DNA from: Spirilliplanes yamanashiensis
GTDB taxonomy: Bacteria; Actinomycetota; Actinomycetes; Mycobacteriales; Micromonosporaceae
Assembly (NCBI RefSeq): GCF_016863475.1
Contig: NZ_BOOY01000014.1
Span: 1 to 64,000 of the forward strand
Direction: 5' to 3'
Length of the DNA: 64,000 bases
Below are positions 49,692-59,501 of the stretch, one piece after another. The notes below the pieces were generated by a model, which did not search any database, was not told the origin of the DNA, and saw only the letters and a list, made by a program, of their open reading frames with translations. A program made the translations under genes and the position numbers. Positions within the stretch are counted from its first letter, which is position 1. Every line of letters starts with the position of its first letter.

Positions 49692-51902
49692 TCAGCCGTT
49701 CAGGATGGCGGGCTGGCCCTGGTCCGGCCGGGACCTGTCCCGCTTGCTCTTCGAGGTCAGCTCGGCGTGCACGATGAGCCGCTGGTAGTTGTCGAACTTC
49801 GGGTTGCACGTGGTCAGCGTCAGCATCGCCTTCTTCGGCTTCGCGCCCGGCTTGCCCGGCACCGGCGCCACCACCTCCACCGCGCTCGGCAGCACGATGT
49901 GGTTGCGGGTCACGGTGTACACGTACCAGTCCGTCGCCGTCTCCACGACCATCTGGTCGCCGGTGTGCACCTCGTCCAGGCGCCAGAACGTCGCCCGGTT
50001 GCGGTGCCCCGCCACCGAGAAGTTGCCCACCTTGCCCGGCATCGCCGAGTCCGGGTAGTGCCCCGGCGCGTGCCGGATGTCCTTCTGCTCCACGCCCTCG
50101 ACGACCACCCAGTGCTTCTTCAGCTTCGGGATGTACAGCCGCGCGATGCCCTTGCCGGCCAGCGGCTTCAGCGCCTTCGGGCCGGGCCCGGCGCTCACCG
50201 TCGGATCCGGCTGCGCCCACTCCTGCGCCAGCTGGTCGTCCAGGTTGCTCTGCTCCGCCTCCACCTCGGCGGTGTTGCCGAACACCTCGTACGCCGCGAA
50301 CAGCAGCACCACCAGGCCGAACGTGATCATCGCCTCGCCGAGGCCGCGCACCGCCGCCCGGATCCGGGAACCCAGCGTCGGTCGGGTCAGCTCCGAGTAC
50401 ACGCTCTTGTACCCCTCGGGGGTGTTCTCCGCGCGCAACTGGACCACCCGCTCACCCGCCCGTCGCTTCGGCGGCTCCGCCGGCGCCGGCTCGTCGTCCA
50501 CAACAGGTGTCGTGGGGACCGCCGCGGCCGCCACCACCGCCCCGTCGGGGCGCTCCGCGCCACCCGGCGGGACCGCGGGCCGGGCCGGGACCACCGGCGG
50601 CGGCTTCTCCGCGGGTACGGCCGGGATCAGCGCCGTCTCGTCCGCCACCCGCCCGATCACCGCGGTCGGCATGTCCGGCGGCACCCCACCGGCCCGCCCC
50701 GCGGCGGCCGGCGCCTGCTGACGGGCCTGCGCGGGCAACGGCGACACGGCCGCCGCCCCGTGCGGCGGCTGGGCGAACGGCTCGGCGTGGTGGGCGGCCT
50801 CGGGCCGCTGCACCGGCCCACGGCCCGGAACGTCGGCGCGGGCGGCGGCCTCGTCGCCGGGCCGGACCGCCGCCCCGCGGGCGGCCATCCCGTCGTGGAC
50901 CGGCGGCGGCTCGGGGCGGGGGCGCGGCTCCGGCCGCGGCTGCGCCGGCGGCGCGGGATGCCGGGCGGTCTCGTCGGGCCCGGCTCCGCGGGTGAGGCCG
51001 GCGTGGCCGGCGGTTCCGGCGGTTCCGGCTGGTCCCGTTCCGGAGGCTAGGCCCGGGGTGACGCCCGGGGCCAGGCCGGCGGGTGCGGGCGGAACCGGCG
51101 GGTCGTAGGGGCGGGGCCGCGCGGACCGCATGTCGCGCGTCGGGCCCTCCAGGTGCGGGGCCGGGCCGGGGTTGACGAAGTCGGGCCGGATGCCGCCGCG
51201 GCGCGTCTGCTCCTGCCGCTCCCGGTTGCGGCGCTCGCGCTGCTGGCGCTCCTGCTCGCGCAGGACCTCCGCCATGAGCTCCCGCTGCCGCTCCTCGGCC
51301 GCGGTGGCGGCGGCGGACACGGCGGCGGCGGACACCGACGCCGAGGCGGACACGGGCGGGACCCCCACCCGCGCGACCCCCGCGGACCCGGCGGCGACCG
51401 GCGGCGGCGCGCCATCGGCGGCCCGCGACGGCACGGCGGGGCTGCCCGGCTGCGGCGACCGCGGGACGGCGGCGGACCCCGACGGAACCGGAGACCCGAA
51501 CCCGGCCGACCGGGCGGGCCCGGCCTCGTACCCGGCAGCCTGCGGCGACCCGGACCCAGCCGCGGACCCGCCGGAAGCGGATGGCGACCCGGGAACGACC
51601 GCGGACCCGGCGGCGGCAGTGGACGGCTCGCCACGACCGGCGGACCCGAGCGGAGTCGCCGACCCGGAAGGGACCGCGGCCCGGGAGGGAGCGGCAAAGG
51701 CGGAGGACGCGGCAAAGGCGGGGGGTGCGGCAGGTCCGGAGGACGCGGCGGGCGCGGGAGGCGGCGGGGCCGCGGGCGGGCCGGATGGACCGGCGGCCGG
51801 GTCGGGGGTGTCGTCGGTGATGCGGGGGAGGTAGGCCGTCGGGTCCTCGCCGTCGGGGGCGCGGTGGCGGCCGAGGTCGTGCGGGTCGCGGGCGGTGGCC
51901 AT
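49692..51902 (-). CDS. Class E sortase with very long disordered N-terminus
   Basis: A 736-residue protein. Residues 1-~510 are Ala/Pro/Gly/Ser-rich and charged, with a coiled-coil-like Glu/Arg stretch ([28 protein letters not shown]) near 200-230. One membrane segment lies at ~522-542 ([19 protein letters not shown]). The sortase barrel follows, with the catalytic His in [12 protein letters not shown] near 625, Cys in [10 protein letters not shown] near 699, and Arg in [10 protein letters not shown]. Class E sortases anchor proteins with LAXTG-type signals to peptidoglycan or pili. The start overlaps the DUF881 stop by one base (TGATG). Ordinary class E sortases are about 250-400 residues, so the N-terminus is exceptional. 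Confidence 0.9.
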   Translation of the reverse strand: MATARDPHDLGRHRAPDGEDPTAYLPRITDDTPDPAAGPSGPPAAPPPPAPAASSGPAAPPAFAASSAFAAPSRAAVPSGSATPLGSAGRGEPSTAAAGSAVVPGSPSASGGSAAGSGSPQAAGYEAGPARSAGFGSPVPSGSAAVPRSPQPGSPAVPSRAADGAPPPVAAGSAGVARVGVPPVSASASVSAAAVSAAATAAEERQRELMAEVLREQERQQRERRNRERQEQTRRGGIRPDFVNPGPAPHLEGPTRDMRSARPRPYDPPVPPAPAGLAPGVTPGLASGTGPAGTAGTAGHAGLTRGAGPDETARHPAPPAQPRPEPRPRPEPPPVHDGMAARGAAVRPGDEAAARADVPGRGPVQRPEAAHHAEPFAQPPHGAAAVSPLPAQARQQAPAAAGRAGGVPPDMPTAVIGRVADETALIPAVPAEKPPPVVPARPAVPPGGAERPDGAVVAAAAVPTTPVVDDEPAPAEPPKRRAGERVVQLRAENTPEGYKSVYSELTRPTLGSRIRAAVRGLGEAMITFGLVVLLFAAYEVFGNTAEVEAEQSNLDDQLAQEWAQPDPTVSAGPGPKALKPLAGKGIARLYIPKLKKHWVVVEGVEQKDIRHAPGHYPDSAMPGKVGNFSVAGHRNRATFWRLDEVHTGDQMVVETATDWYVYTVTRNHIVLPSAVEVVAPVPGKPGAKPKKAMLTLTTCNPKFDNYQRLIVHAELTSKSKRDRSRPDQGQPAILNG

Positions 51903-52711
51903 CAGCCGGGCACCTGTGCGGAGCGCAGGCCGGTGGACCCGTCGTACGCCGGAACCGTCACGTCCCCCTCCACGGTTTCCCGATAGCCGAGCCCGAAGTC
52001 GGCGACCGCGTCCCGGAACTGCTGGACCCCGGCGGAGCCGGCCAGCGACGCCTGCATCGCGTCGGAGTCGCCGATCGCCCGGATGGTGAAGGGCGGGGAG
52101 AACGGCTGGCCGTGGAGCAGCAGCGTATTGCCCACACAGCGTACCGCGCTGGTCGAGATCACGCGGATTCCCATGATCGACATGGCCTCGGCGCCGCCGG
52201 CCCACATGGCGTTGACGACGGACTGGACGTCCTGCTGGTGGACGACGAGGTCGTCGGGGCGGGGGCCGTCGACGTCGTCGGCGGTGGTGCGGCGGGGGGA
52301 GTCGTCGAGCTGGACGGTGAGGCCGGGGCCGCGCAGGGCGGTGAGGCCGGCGGCGGTGCGGCCGGCGTCGGCCTGCCGGCGGGCGGCGCGGACGGGGCCG
52401 TCGACGTCGGCCAGGGCGCCGGTCTGGGCCTCGACGGCGGCCTGGAGGGCGTCTGCGCGGGCCTCCCGGTCGGCGATGCGGGTGCGCTGGTCGGCGATGA
52501 GCTGGGTGAGTTCGGGGCGGCGGTCGTCGCGCAGGGCGGTGCCGCGGGCGGTGGTGGCGGTGGTGGTGAAGAGGAGGCCGGCGGCGAGGGCGATGAGCGG
52601 GACGCCGATGGACCACCCGGCCTGGCGCTTGCCGCGGCGGCGGCGCAGCAGGCCGGTGACGGCGCGGGTGAGCACGAGACGCCACGACTGGGTGCCGGAG
52701 GTGTAGTCCAC
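51902..52711 (-). CDS. DUF881-family membrane protein
   Basis: A 269-residue protein with one membrane segment (~35-55, [21 protein letters not shown]). A coiled-coil region follows (~70-120, [26 protein letters not shown]), then the DUF881 domain (~125-260) with [38 protein letters not shown] and [20 protein letters not shown]881 proteins cluster with sortase and crgA near the cell-division region of actinobacteria; a divisome role is suspected. GTG at 52711 has GGGAGGA eight bases upstream; an ATG at 52729 is an alternative. It is divergent from crgA. Confidence 0.86.
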   Translation of the reverse strand: MDYTSGTQSWRLVLTRAVTGLLRRRRGKRQAGWSIGVPLIALAAGLLFTTTATTARGTALRDDRRPELTQLIADQRTRIADREARADALQAAVEAQTGALADVDGPVRAARRQADAGRTAAGLTALRGPGLTVQLDDSPRRTTADDVDGPRPDDLVVHQQDVQSVVNAMWAGGAEAMSIMGIRVISTSAVRCVGNTLLLHGQPFSPPFTIRAIGDSDAMQASLAGSAGVQQFRDAVADFGLGYRETVEGDVTVPAYDGSTGLRSAQVPG

Positions 52712-52886
52712 GTCCGTTTCCTCCCGCATGTCCGGCCCGTTCTGATCCAACTGCCCGGTGGGGTGCTCGTCCCCGATCCGGAGTGACTACGCTAGCTGTC
52801 GAACTCTATGCGCCGCGGGCGGCCGCCGGGGGTCCGGCAGGGCCCGAGGTGCGTTGTTCACGACTTGTCCCCCTCAGGAGAGCGCC

Positions 52887-53150
52887 GTGCCGAAGTCTCA
52901 GGTTCGCAAGAAGAAGGTCTACACGCCGCCGACGGACCTGCGCCCGTCCTCGACGGCGGCGGCCAAGAAGCCGAGCCCGCTGTGGCTGCCGGTGACCGCG
53001 GTGGCGCTGATCGTCGTGGGCATCCTGTGGCTGGTCGTGTACTACCTCTCCGACCAGCAGTACCCGGTCGAGTCGTGGCGGTACTGGAACCTGGCCGTCG
53101 GCTTCGGGTCGATGGTGGCGTCGCTGATCCTGCTCGCGCGCTGGCGCTGA
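52887..53150 (+). CDS. crgA: CrgA cell-division protein
   Basis: An 87-residue protein. A basic N-terminus (PKSQVRKKKVYTPP) and two membrane helices (~30-55 SPLWLPVTAVALIVVGILWLVVYYL and ~67-85 WNLAVGFGSMVASLILLA) are the CrgA layout. CrgA recruits FtsQ/FtsI and coordinates septation in actinomycetes. The GTG at 52887 has AGGAGA five bases upstream. A perfect hairpin follows immediately after the stop. Divergent orientation relative to the DUF881/sortase cluster is usual for this locus. Confidence 0.95.
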   Translation: MPKSQVRKKKVYTPPTDLRPSSTAAAKKPSPLWLPVTAVALIVVGILWLVVYYLSDQQYPVESWRYWNLAVGFGSMVASLILLARWR

Positions 53151-53167
53151 GCGCCGGCTCCCGGCGC
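53151..53167 (+). terminator. Perfect hairpin directly after crgA
   Basis: GCGCCGG (53151-53157) pairs with CCGGCGC (53161-53167) around a three-base CTC loop. It begins at the base after the crgA stop. No T-tract follows. Confidence 0.7.
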
Positions 53168-53325
53168 GCCGCCCTCACCGGGTGCGGCGCGCCGTTTCAC
53201 TCTGCCCGCGTGCCGTTCGCGGGTCCGGCAGACTGGCCGGGAAGATCCGCGCGCGCCGGTGTGGGTTACTCGCGGGTAACGTAGTCTCAGGACCCGACGC
53301 GGCAGCAGCAGGAGGCACAGCGCAG

Positions 53326-55500
53326 ATGGGCACCGCACAGATCGTCGCCACCGTCCTGGCGGCCGCCGTCACCGTGGTCGCGGTCGCGCTGGCCGTGCGC
53401 GCCGTGCGGCAGATGGTCGCGGTGATCCGGCTGGGGCAGCCGGATCCGACGCGCTCCGGCGAGCTGGGGCAGCGCGCGGCGGTGATGCTGAAGGAGACCG
53501 CCGGGCACACCCGGATGCTGAAGTGGAGTGCGGTCGGCGCCGCGCACTGGTTCGTGATGGTCGCCTTCGTGGTGCTGTCGCTGCTGGTCGTCGAGGCGTA
53601 CTTCGAGGTGGTCGACCCGCAGCTGGGCCTGCCCGTGATCGGGCACTGGACGGTGTTCGGGCTGGTCACCGAGTGGATCGGCGTGCTCGGCACGGTGGGC
53701 ATCCTGTACCTGATCGCGGTGCGGCTGAAGAACCGGCCGTCGCGCGCGAAGGGCCTGTCGCGGTTCACCGGCTCCACCATGTGGCAGGGCTACTTCGTCG
53801 AGTGGATCATCGTCGCGGTGCTGGTCTGCGGGTTCCTGATCCGCGGCTTCAAGGTCGCCACCGACCACTTCGAGTACCCGCTGTGGGCCACCCCGGTCAG
53901 CCACGCGATCGGCTCGGCGCTGCCGGCGTGGGAGGACGGCGCCACCTGGGTCGCCCTGGTCAAGATCTTCATCTCGATGAGCTGGCTCATCACCATCTCG
54001 CTGAACGTGACGATGGGCGTGGCCTGGCACCGCTTCCTGGCGTTCCCCAACATCTTCTTCAAGCGCGACCCCGGGCGCCCGGCCGGCTCGGGCCTCGGCC
54101 CGCTCAAGCCGATGATGTCGGGCGGCAAGCCGCTGGACTTCGAGGAGGCCGACCCGGAGAAGGACCAGTTCGGCGTCGCCCAGGTCGAGCAGTTCACCTG
54201 GAAGGGCCTGCTGGACTTCTCCACGTGTACGGAGTGCGGGCGCTGCCAGTCACAGTGCCCGGCGTGGAACACCGCCAAGCCGCTGTCGCCGAAGCTGCTC
54301 ATCACGAGCCTGCGCGACCACGCGTACGCGAAGGCGCCGTACCTGCTGGCGGGCGGCGGCAAGGACCTGACCGGCGAGGAGAAGGCGACCGCGGCGCAGC
54401 TGGCGCACGTGGACGTGCTCGCGCTGGCCGAGGCCGACCGGCCGTTGATCGGCACCGCCGAGGAGGGCGGGGTCATCGACCCGGACGTGCTGTGGTCGTG
54501 CACCACCTGCGGCGCGTGCGTCGAGCAGTGCCCCGTCGACATCGAGCACGTCGACCACATCGTCGACATGCGCCGCTACCAGGTGCTGATCGAGTCGAGC
54601 TTCCCCAGCGAGGCCGGCGTCATGCTGCGCAACCTGGAGAACAAGGGCAACCCGTGGGGTGCGCCGCAGAACACCCGCGAGGACTGGACGAAGGGCCTCG
54701 ACTTCGAGGTGCCGCGGGTCGGCGAGACCGAGGACTTCGAGTACCTGTTCTGGGTCGGCTGCGCGGGCGCGTTCGAGGACCGGGCGAAGAAGACGACCCG
54801 GGCGGTGGCGACGCTGCTGCACGAGGCCGGCGTCGACTTCGCGATCCTCGGCGAGGGCGAGACCTGCTCGGGCGACCCGGCCCGGCGCATGGGCAACGAG
54901 TTCGTCTTCCAGATGCTCGCCCAGCAGAACGTCGAGACGCTCAACGAGGCGTTCGGCGAGCGGAAGACCAAGAAGATCGTCGCGACCTGCCCGCACTGCT
55001 TCAACACCATCGGGCGCGAGTACGAGCAGCTGGGCGGCACGTTCGAGGTCGTGCACCACACGCAGCTGCTCGCCCACCTGGTGTCCACCGGCAAGCTGAC
55101 GCCGGTGCAGCCGATCGACGGCGGCCTGACCTACCACGACCCGTGCTACCTCGGCCGGCACAACCGGGTGTTCGAGGCGCCGCGCGAGGTGCTCGGGGCG
55201 GCCGCCAAGGACGGCATCACGGAGATGCCGCGCAACTCGGAGCGCTCGTTCTGCTGCGGCGCCGGCGGCGCCCGCATGTGGATGGAGGAGCGCATCGGCA
55301 AGCGCATCAACGTGGAGCGGGTCGAGGAGGCGCTGTCGACGAACGCGCAGACCGTCGCCGTCGGCTGCCCGTTCTGCTACACGATGCTGGGCGACGGCGT
55401 CACCGGCAAGGGCCGGCAGGAGGACGTCGAGGTCGTCGACGTCGCCACCGTGCTGCTGCGGTCGGTGAAGCCCAAGGAGACCGAGGCGCAGGGGGCCTAG
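53326..55500 (+). CDS. Membrane Fe-S oxidoreductase, heterodisulfide reductase-like (Rv0338c type)
   Basis: A 724-residue protein. Five membrane helices lie in residues ~5-240. Two 4Fe-4S ferredoxin motifs follow: CTECGRCQSQCP near 303 and CTTCGACVEQCPVD near 392. The C-terminal part has two CCG domains with CPHCFNTIGREYEQLGG, HDPCYLGRHN and FCCGAGGARMW. It resembles the essential mycobacterial iron-sulfur-binding reductase Rv0338c and the HdrD/GlpC family, linking a quinone-type membrane pool to a soluble disulfide or other acceptor. The acceptor is unknown. The ATG at 53326 has GGAGG ten bases upstream. Its stop shares the CTAG with the convergent GPP34-like gene. Confidence 0.92.
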   Translation: MGTAQIVATVLAAAVTVVAVALAVRAVRQMVAVIRLGQPDPTRSGELGQRAAVMLKETAGHTRMLKWSAVGAAHWFVMVAFVVLSLLVVEAYFEVVDPQLGLPVIGHWTVFGLVTEWIGVLGTVGILYLIAVRLKNRPSRAKGLSRFTGSTMWQGYFVEWIIVAVLVCGFLIRGFKVATDHFEYPLWATPVSHAIGSALPAWEDGATWVALVKIFISMSWLITISLNVTMGVAWHRFLAFPNIFFKRDPGRPAGSGLGPLKPMMSGGKPLDFEEADPEKDQFGVAQVEQFTWKGLLDFSTCTECGRCQSQCPAWNTAKPLSPKLLITSLRDHAYAKAPYLLAGGGKDLTGEEKATAAQLAHVDVLALAEADRPLIGTAEEGGVIDPDVLWSCTTCGACVEQCPVDIEHVDHIVDMRRYQVLIESSFPSEAGVMLRNLENKGNPWGAPQNTREDWTKGLDFEVPRVGETEDFEYLFWVGCAGAFEDRAKKTTRAVATLLHEAGVDFAILGEGETCSGDPARRMGNEFVFQMLAQQNVETLNEAFGERKTKKIVATCPHCFNTIGREYEQLGGTFEVVHHTQLLAHLVSTGKLTPVQPIDGGLTYHDPCYLGRHNRVFEAPREVLGAAAKDGITEMPRNSERSFCCGAGGARMWMEERIGKRINVERVEEALSTNAQTVAVGCPFCYTMLGDGVTGKGRQEDVEVVDVATVLLRSVKPKETEAQGA

Positions 55501-56171
55501 GACCCGCCGCCCGCCGCCGCGGCGGTCGAGGACGCCACGACGGCGATGGTGACCGCCGCGTACACCTCCTCGATGGCCCGCTTCACGGCGGTGGCCGCCC
55601 ACGCGCCCCGGCCGATCTCCTTGAGCCGGCGCTTCACGTCGCCGCGGGGCAGGTCGGCGAACACCTTGCGGTCGAAGCCGACCGCGGCGACCAGCGAGCA
55701 CAGCGCCGCCGTGCGCGGGTCGGCCACGTCGCCGGTGCTCGTCACCGCCGCGCGCATCCGCTGCCGGGCGTCGGTCTCGGCCGGCGGCTCCACGCCGCCC
55801 GGCACCGGGTACTGGGTGCGGGGAAAGACCCACAGCACCTTCTGCTCGGCCCGGTCGAGCGTGCCCTGCGCCACCAGCCGCTCCAGCACGGCGTCGCGGG
55901 CGCCCCGCCGCAGCTTGTCGACCCAGTGACCGGGCTTGCGCGGCTTCTGCTCCGCGGCGACGCGGGCCAGCGCGGCGTCGATGAGCGGCTCGCCGACCGG
56001 CGACGCGTCGACCACCACGACCCTGTTGCCGTCGACGTCCACCCGGCCGGCCAGGGCCAGCTCCAGCAGCAGCGCGCCGCCCAGCCCGTACTCCAGCTCG
56101 GTCGAGCCGAGCCTGCGCTCGCCGTCGTCGTCGTAGGCGAGCAGCACCAGTTCGTCCAGCAAGGTCACCAT
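55497..56171 (-). CDS. GPP34/GOLPH3-family phospholipid-binding protein
   Basis: A 224-residue soluble protein of the GOLPH3/Vps74-like family. LLDELVLLAYDDDGERRLGSTELEYGLGGALLLELALAGRVDV (residues 3-45) is the hallmark N-terminal helix-turn. In eukaryotes GOLPH3 binds phosphatidylinositol-4-phosphate on the Golgi. The many actinobacterial homologues are uncharacterised; membrane phospholipid binding is inferred. The gene ends at the same CTAG that ends the Fe-S protein gene on the other strand (four-base overlap). The start is ATG 56171, flanked by GTG alternatives. Confidence 0.9.
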   Translation of the reverse strand: MVTLLDELVLLAYDDDGERRLGSTELEYGLGGALLLELALAGRVDVDGNRVVVVDASPVGEPLIDAALARVAAEQKPRKPGHWVDKLRRGARDAVLERLVAQGTLDRAEQKVLWVFPRTQYPVPGGVEPPAETDARQRMRAAVTSTGDVADPRTAALCSLVAAVGFDRKVFADLPRGDVKRRLKEIGRGAWAATAVKRAIEEVYAAVTIAVVASSTAAAAGGGS

Positions 56172-56249
56172 CACCCGAAGGTAACCGTCCACCGCGATTC
56201 CGCACGGCGGTGCGCGCGTCCGGCAGAATGATGCCGAGGTGAAGCGATC

Positions 56250-57545
56250 ATGGACGGCCTGCTCCTGACCGCGCTGCTCCCCCTGGTGGCGTTCGTGCTG
56301 CTCACGGCGGGCAACGCGTTCTTCGTGGCCGCCGAGTTCGGCCTGGTCACGGTGGACCGGGTGGAGATCGCGCAGCGCGCCCAGGGCGGCGACCGCGGCG
56401 CGCGCACGGTGCAGGGGGCGCTGCGCGAGCTGTCGTTCCAGCTGTCCGGCGCGCAGCTCGGCATCACGCTGACCGCCCTGCTGACCGGCTACCTGGCGGA
56501 GCCCGCCCTGGCCCGGCTGTTCGAGCCGGTGATCGCCAGCGACGGCGTCAACCACCTGCTCGCCTTGGTGCTGGCCACGCTGCTGTCGATGCTGTTCGGT
56601 GAGCTCGTACCCAAGAACGCTGCCCTGGCCCGGCCGATGCGCGCGGCCCTGCTGACGGCGGGCCCGATGCGGGTCTTCTCCACGACGTTCGGGTGGCTGA
56701 TCCGGCTGCTCAACGGCTCGGCGAACGCGGTGGTGCGCAAGCTCGGCATCGAGCCGCAGGAGGAGCTGGCCAGCGCCCGCTCGCCCGACGAGCTGGGGCT
56801 GCTGGCGGCGATCAGCGCCCGGGCGGGCGCGCTGCCGCCGGACACGGCGACGCTGCTGCAGCGCACGATCCGGTTCGGCGACAAGCGGGCCGCGGAGGCG
56901 ATGACCCCGCGGGTGGACGTGGTCGGCCTGCGCACCACCGCCACGATCGCCGAGCTGCTGACCACCGCCCGGGAGACGGGCCACTCCCGCTTCCCCGTGT
57001 ACGAGCAGCGCATCGACCTGGTCACCGGGGTGGCGGGCGTGCACGAGGCGCTCGGCGTACCCCCGGGCCGCAGGGCGACCACGACGGTGGCGACGGTGGC
57101 CCGCGAGCCGGTGTACGTGCCGGAGAGCCTCGACCTCGACGGCGTCCTCGCGGCGCTGCGCGCGGCCGACGCGGACCTCGCGATCGTGGTCGACGAGTAC
57201 GGCGGCACCGACGGCGTCGTGACCGTCGAGGACCTGGTGGAGGAGCTGGTCGGGGAGATCTCCGACGAGCACGACGTGGACGACGCCGCGGCCGCGGACC
57301 TGACCGCGCCGGAGGGCCAGCACTCGTTCCTGGTGGACGGCCTGCTGCGCGAGGACGAGCTGGCCGAGCAGACCGGCTTCCGGCTGCCGCCGGGCCCGTA
57401 CGAGACGCTGGCCGGCTTCCTGCTGTCGCGGCTCGGGCACATCCCGGTCGCGGGGGAGACGGTGGACGCGGACGGCTGGGAGTTCACCGTGGTCGAGGTC
57501 GACCGGCACCGGGTCGAGCAGGTGCGCGTGGTGACCCCCGAATGA
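56250..57545 (+). CDS. CNNM/CorC-type transporter-like protein 1 (DUF21-CBS)
   Basis: A 431-residue protein. The N-terminal DUF21/CNNM membrane domain has about four helices (~1-150, LTAGNAFFVAAEFGLVTVDRVEIAQ, SFQLSGAQLGITLTALLTGYLAEPALA, FGELVPKNAALARP). A CBS pair (~205-330, EAMTPRVDVVGLRTTATIAEL ... IVVDEYGGTDGVVTVEDLVEELVGEI) and a CorC_HlyC C-terminal domain (~345-425) follow. These proteins act in Mg2+/Co2+ efflux; the old label hemolysin is misleading. Its stop overlaps the second CNNM gene (ATGA), so they probably form one unit. Confidence 0.93.
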   Translation: MDGLLLTALLPLVAFVLLTAGNAFFVAAEFGLVTVDRVEIAQRAQGGDRGARTVQGALRELSFQLSGAQLGITLTALLTGYLAEPALARLFEPVIASDGVNHLLALVLATLLSMLFGELVPKNAALARPMRAALLTAGPMRVFSTTFGWLIRLLNGSANAVVRKLGIEPQEELASARSPDELGLLAAISARAGALPPDTATLLQRTIRFGDKRAAEAMTPRVDVVGLRTTATIAELLTTARETGHSRFPVYEQRIDLVTGVAGVHEALGVPPGRRATTTVATVAREPVYVPESLDLDGVLAALRAADADLAIVVDEYGGTDGVVTVEDLVEELVGEISDEHDVDDAAAADLTAPEGQHSFLVDGLLREDELAEQTGFRLPPGPYETLAGFLLSRLGHIPVAGETVDADGWEFTVVEVDRHRVEQVRVVTPE

Positions 57546-58552
57546 TCAACCTGCTCATCACGGTGCTGCTGCTGGCGGGCAACGCGTTCTTCGTGGGCAG
57601 CGAGTTCGCGCTGATCGCGTCCCGGCGTACCGTGCTGGAACCGCTCGCGGCGACCAGCCGGCGGGCGCGGTGGGCGCTGTCGGCGACGAGCCAGATCCCG
57701 CTGATGATCGCCGGCGCGCAGCTCGGCATCACGATCTGCTCGCTGGGGCTCGGCGCGATCGCGGAGCCGGCGCTGGCGCACCTGCTGGAGGCGCCGTTCG
57801 CGTGGGCGGGGCTGCCCGAGGCGGCCCGGCACCCGGTGGCGTTCGTGCTGGCCCTGGCGGTCGTGGTCTTCCTGCACACCGTGCTGGGCGAGATGGTGCC
57901 GAAGAACATCACGCTGGCCGGGCCGGAGGAGTCGGCGCTGGTGCTGGGCCCGCCGATGCTGGCGTTCTGCGTGGCGTTCAAGCCGCTGCTGGCCGCGATG
58001 CGGTGGGCGTCGAAGGTGATCCTGTCGCTGTGGAACATCGAGGCCACCGACGCGGTGAAGACGGTCTTCACGGCGGAGGAGCTGGCCGGCATGGTGACCC
58101 AGTCGCGCACGGAGGGCCTGCTCGGCAGCGAGGAGCACGCGCGCATCGCGGGCGCGCTGGCGCTGCGCCGGCGCACGGCCAGCGAGGCGCACCGCCCGTG
58201 GTCCCGCGTCACCACGATCGCCGACGACGTGTCGCCGGCGACGCTGGAGGTGCTCGCGGCCCGCACCGGCCGGTCCCGCTTCCCGGTGGTGCAGCGCACG
58301 ACCCGCCGGGTGCTGGGCTTCGTGCACGTCAAGGACGTCCTGGGGTACGTGGGCCCGGCCCGCACCGCGCCGATCCCGGCGGACGCCATCCGCCCGCTGG
58401 CGGTGGTGCCGCCCGACCGCACCCTGGCCGACCTGCTGCTGACGATGCGCCGCGAACGGCAGCACATCATGCTCGTCACGGACGGCCGCACGCCGCTCGG
58501 CGTGGTGACCCTGGACGACGTGCTGCACGCGGTGGTCGGCGAATCCGCGTGA
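57542..58552 (+). CDS. CNNM-type transporter-like protein 2, without CorC_HlyC domain
   Basis: A 336-residue paralogue of the preceding protein. The DUF21 membrane domain is intact (~1-160, LLAGNAFFVGSEFALIASRRTVLEP, GAQLGITICSLGLGAIAEPALAHLL, GEMVPKNITLAGPEES). A CBS region (~215-330) ends with GVVTLDDVLHAVVGES, and there is no CorC_HlyC domain. Tandem pairs of a long and a short CNNM protein are usual in actinobacteria and suggest a heterodimer. It is coupled to the first gene by ATGA. A divalent-cation role is inferred from the family. Confidence 0.92.
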   Translation: MINLLITVLLLAGNAFFVGSEFALIASRRTVLEPLAATSRRARWALSATSQIPLMIAGAQLGITICSLGLGAIAEPALAHLLEAPFAWAGLPEAARHPVAFVLALAVVVFLHTVLGEMVPKNITLAGPEESALVLGPPMLAFCVAFKPLLAAMRWASKVILSLWNIEATDAVKTVFTAEELAGMVTQSRTEGLLGSEEHARIAGALALRRRTASEAHRPWSRVTTIADDVSPATLEVLAARTGRSRFPVVQRTTRRVLGFVHVKDVLGYVGPARTAPIPADAIRPLAVVPPDRTLADLLLTMRRERQHIMLVTDGRTPLGVVTLDDVLHAVVGESA

Positions 58553-58615
58553 CAAATCCGTGACGGGCGGGCGGTTGTACGTGTGTCGGAGGGCAACAAA
58601 CCCGACAATCAGGCT

Positions 58616-59470
58616 ATGTCTGACAAAAGGTCTTCTCGACGGAACCCCCGGCGGGTGCGTGCCCTCGCCGTCCTGACGGCCGCCGTCGCCTTCGCCGCCG
58701 GCCTCGCCCTCGCCGGCCAGGCCGCGTTCCGGCAGTCGTCGGCCGCCCCGGCGCCCGCCGCCCCCTCGCCCATCGCCTCGCCCTCGGCGGACCCGTCCTC
58801 CCCGGAGGCCCCGGCCCCCGGCCAGGCCGCCGCCGGGTCGTACAGCGTCCGCTACTTCTTCGACGGCGGCGCCCGCCAGCCCGTCCTCGACAGCACCTCG
58901 GCCCACCCGCTGCGCGTGCTGACCGCCCAGGGCGGCGCGATCCGCCACGTGCCGCGGGCCGGCGGCTGGGCCCTGCAGTTCCCGCCCCGCTGCCGCGTCG
59001 CGGCCAGCACCTGCCCCCGGGTGATCCTGCAGGGCTCGCGCGACGACTCGCTCAACCCCTACACCCGCCCCCTGCGCTACGGCGCGGCCGTGCTGATGAC
59101 CCGCAACGACACCGCGTCCGGCGCGAACGTCCTGCAGAAGGGCTACTCGGTCGGCGGCGCCTCGCAGTACAAGCTCCAGGTCGACCACCTGGCCGGCAAG
59201 CCGTCCTGCGTCGTGGCCAGCCGCACCACCATCTACCGCGCCGAGTCCCGCTACACCGTCGCCGACGGCCGCTGGCACGCCCTCGCCTGCACCCGCATCG
59301 GCAACCGCCTCACCCTCTACGTCGACGGCGCCCAGCGCGCCAGCCGCTACGTCCCCACCACCCTGTCCATCGCCAACACCGAGCCCCTGCGCATCGGCGG
59401 CAAGGGCACGGCCCCCAACAACGACCAGTACGCCGGCCAGATCGACAACGTCTACGTCACGATCGGGTGA
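58616..59470 (+). CDS. Secreted LamG-type (concanavalin A-like) protein
   Basis: A 284-residue exported protein. A basic N-terminus (KRSSRRNPRRVRA), a hydrophobic segment (ALAVLTAAVAFAAGLALAG) and an Ala/Pro/Ser stalk precede a jelly-roll domain (~75-284). That domain carries YKLQVDHLAGKPSCVV, DGRWHALACTRIGNRLTLYVDGAQRAS and LRIGGKGTAPNNDQYAGQIDNVYV. These are the typical LamG strands, which bind sugars or are cell-surface modules. The ATG at 58616 is used; a GTG at 58583 adds 11 residues. Cysteines (CR, TC, SC, AC) suggest two disulfides. The ligand is unknown. Confidence 0.82.
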   Translation: MSDKRSSRRNPRRVRALAVLTAAVAFAAGLALAGQAAFRQSSAAPAPAAPSPIASPSADPSSPEAPAPGQAAAGSYSVRYFFDGGARQPVLDSTSAHPLRVLTAQGGAIRHVPRAGGWALQFPPRCRVAASTCPRVILQGSRDDSLNPYTRPLRYGAAVLMTRNDTASGANVLQKGYSVGGASQYKLQVDHLAGKPSCVVASRTTIYRAESRYTVADGRWHALACTRIGNRLTLYVDGAQRASRYVPTTLSIANTEPLRIGGKGTAPNNDQYAGQIDNVYVTIG

Positions 59471-59501
59471 CAGGCAGTGAGCTGGGGTTTTGCTGGCGTG
59501 A

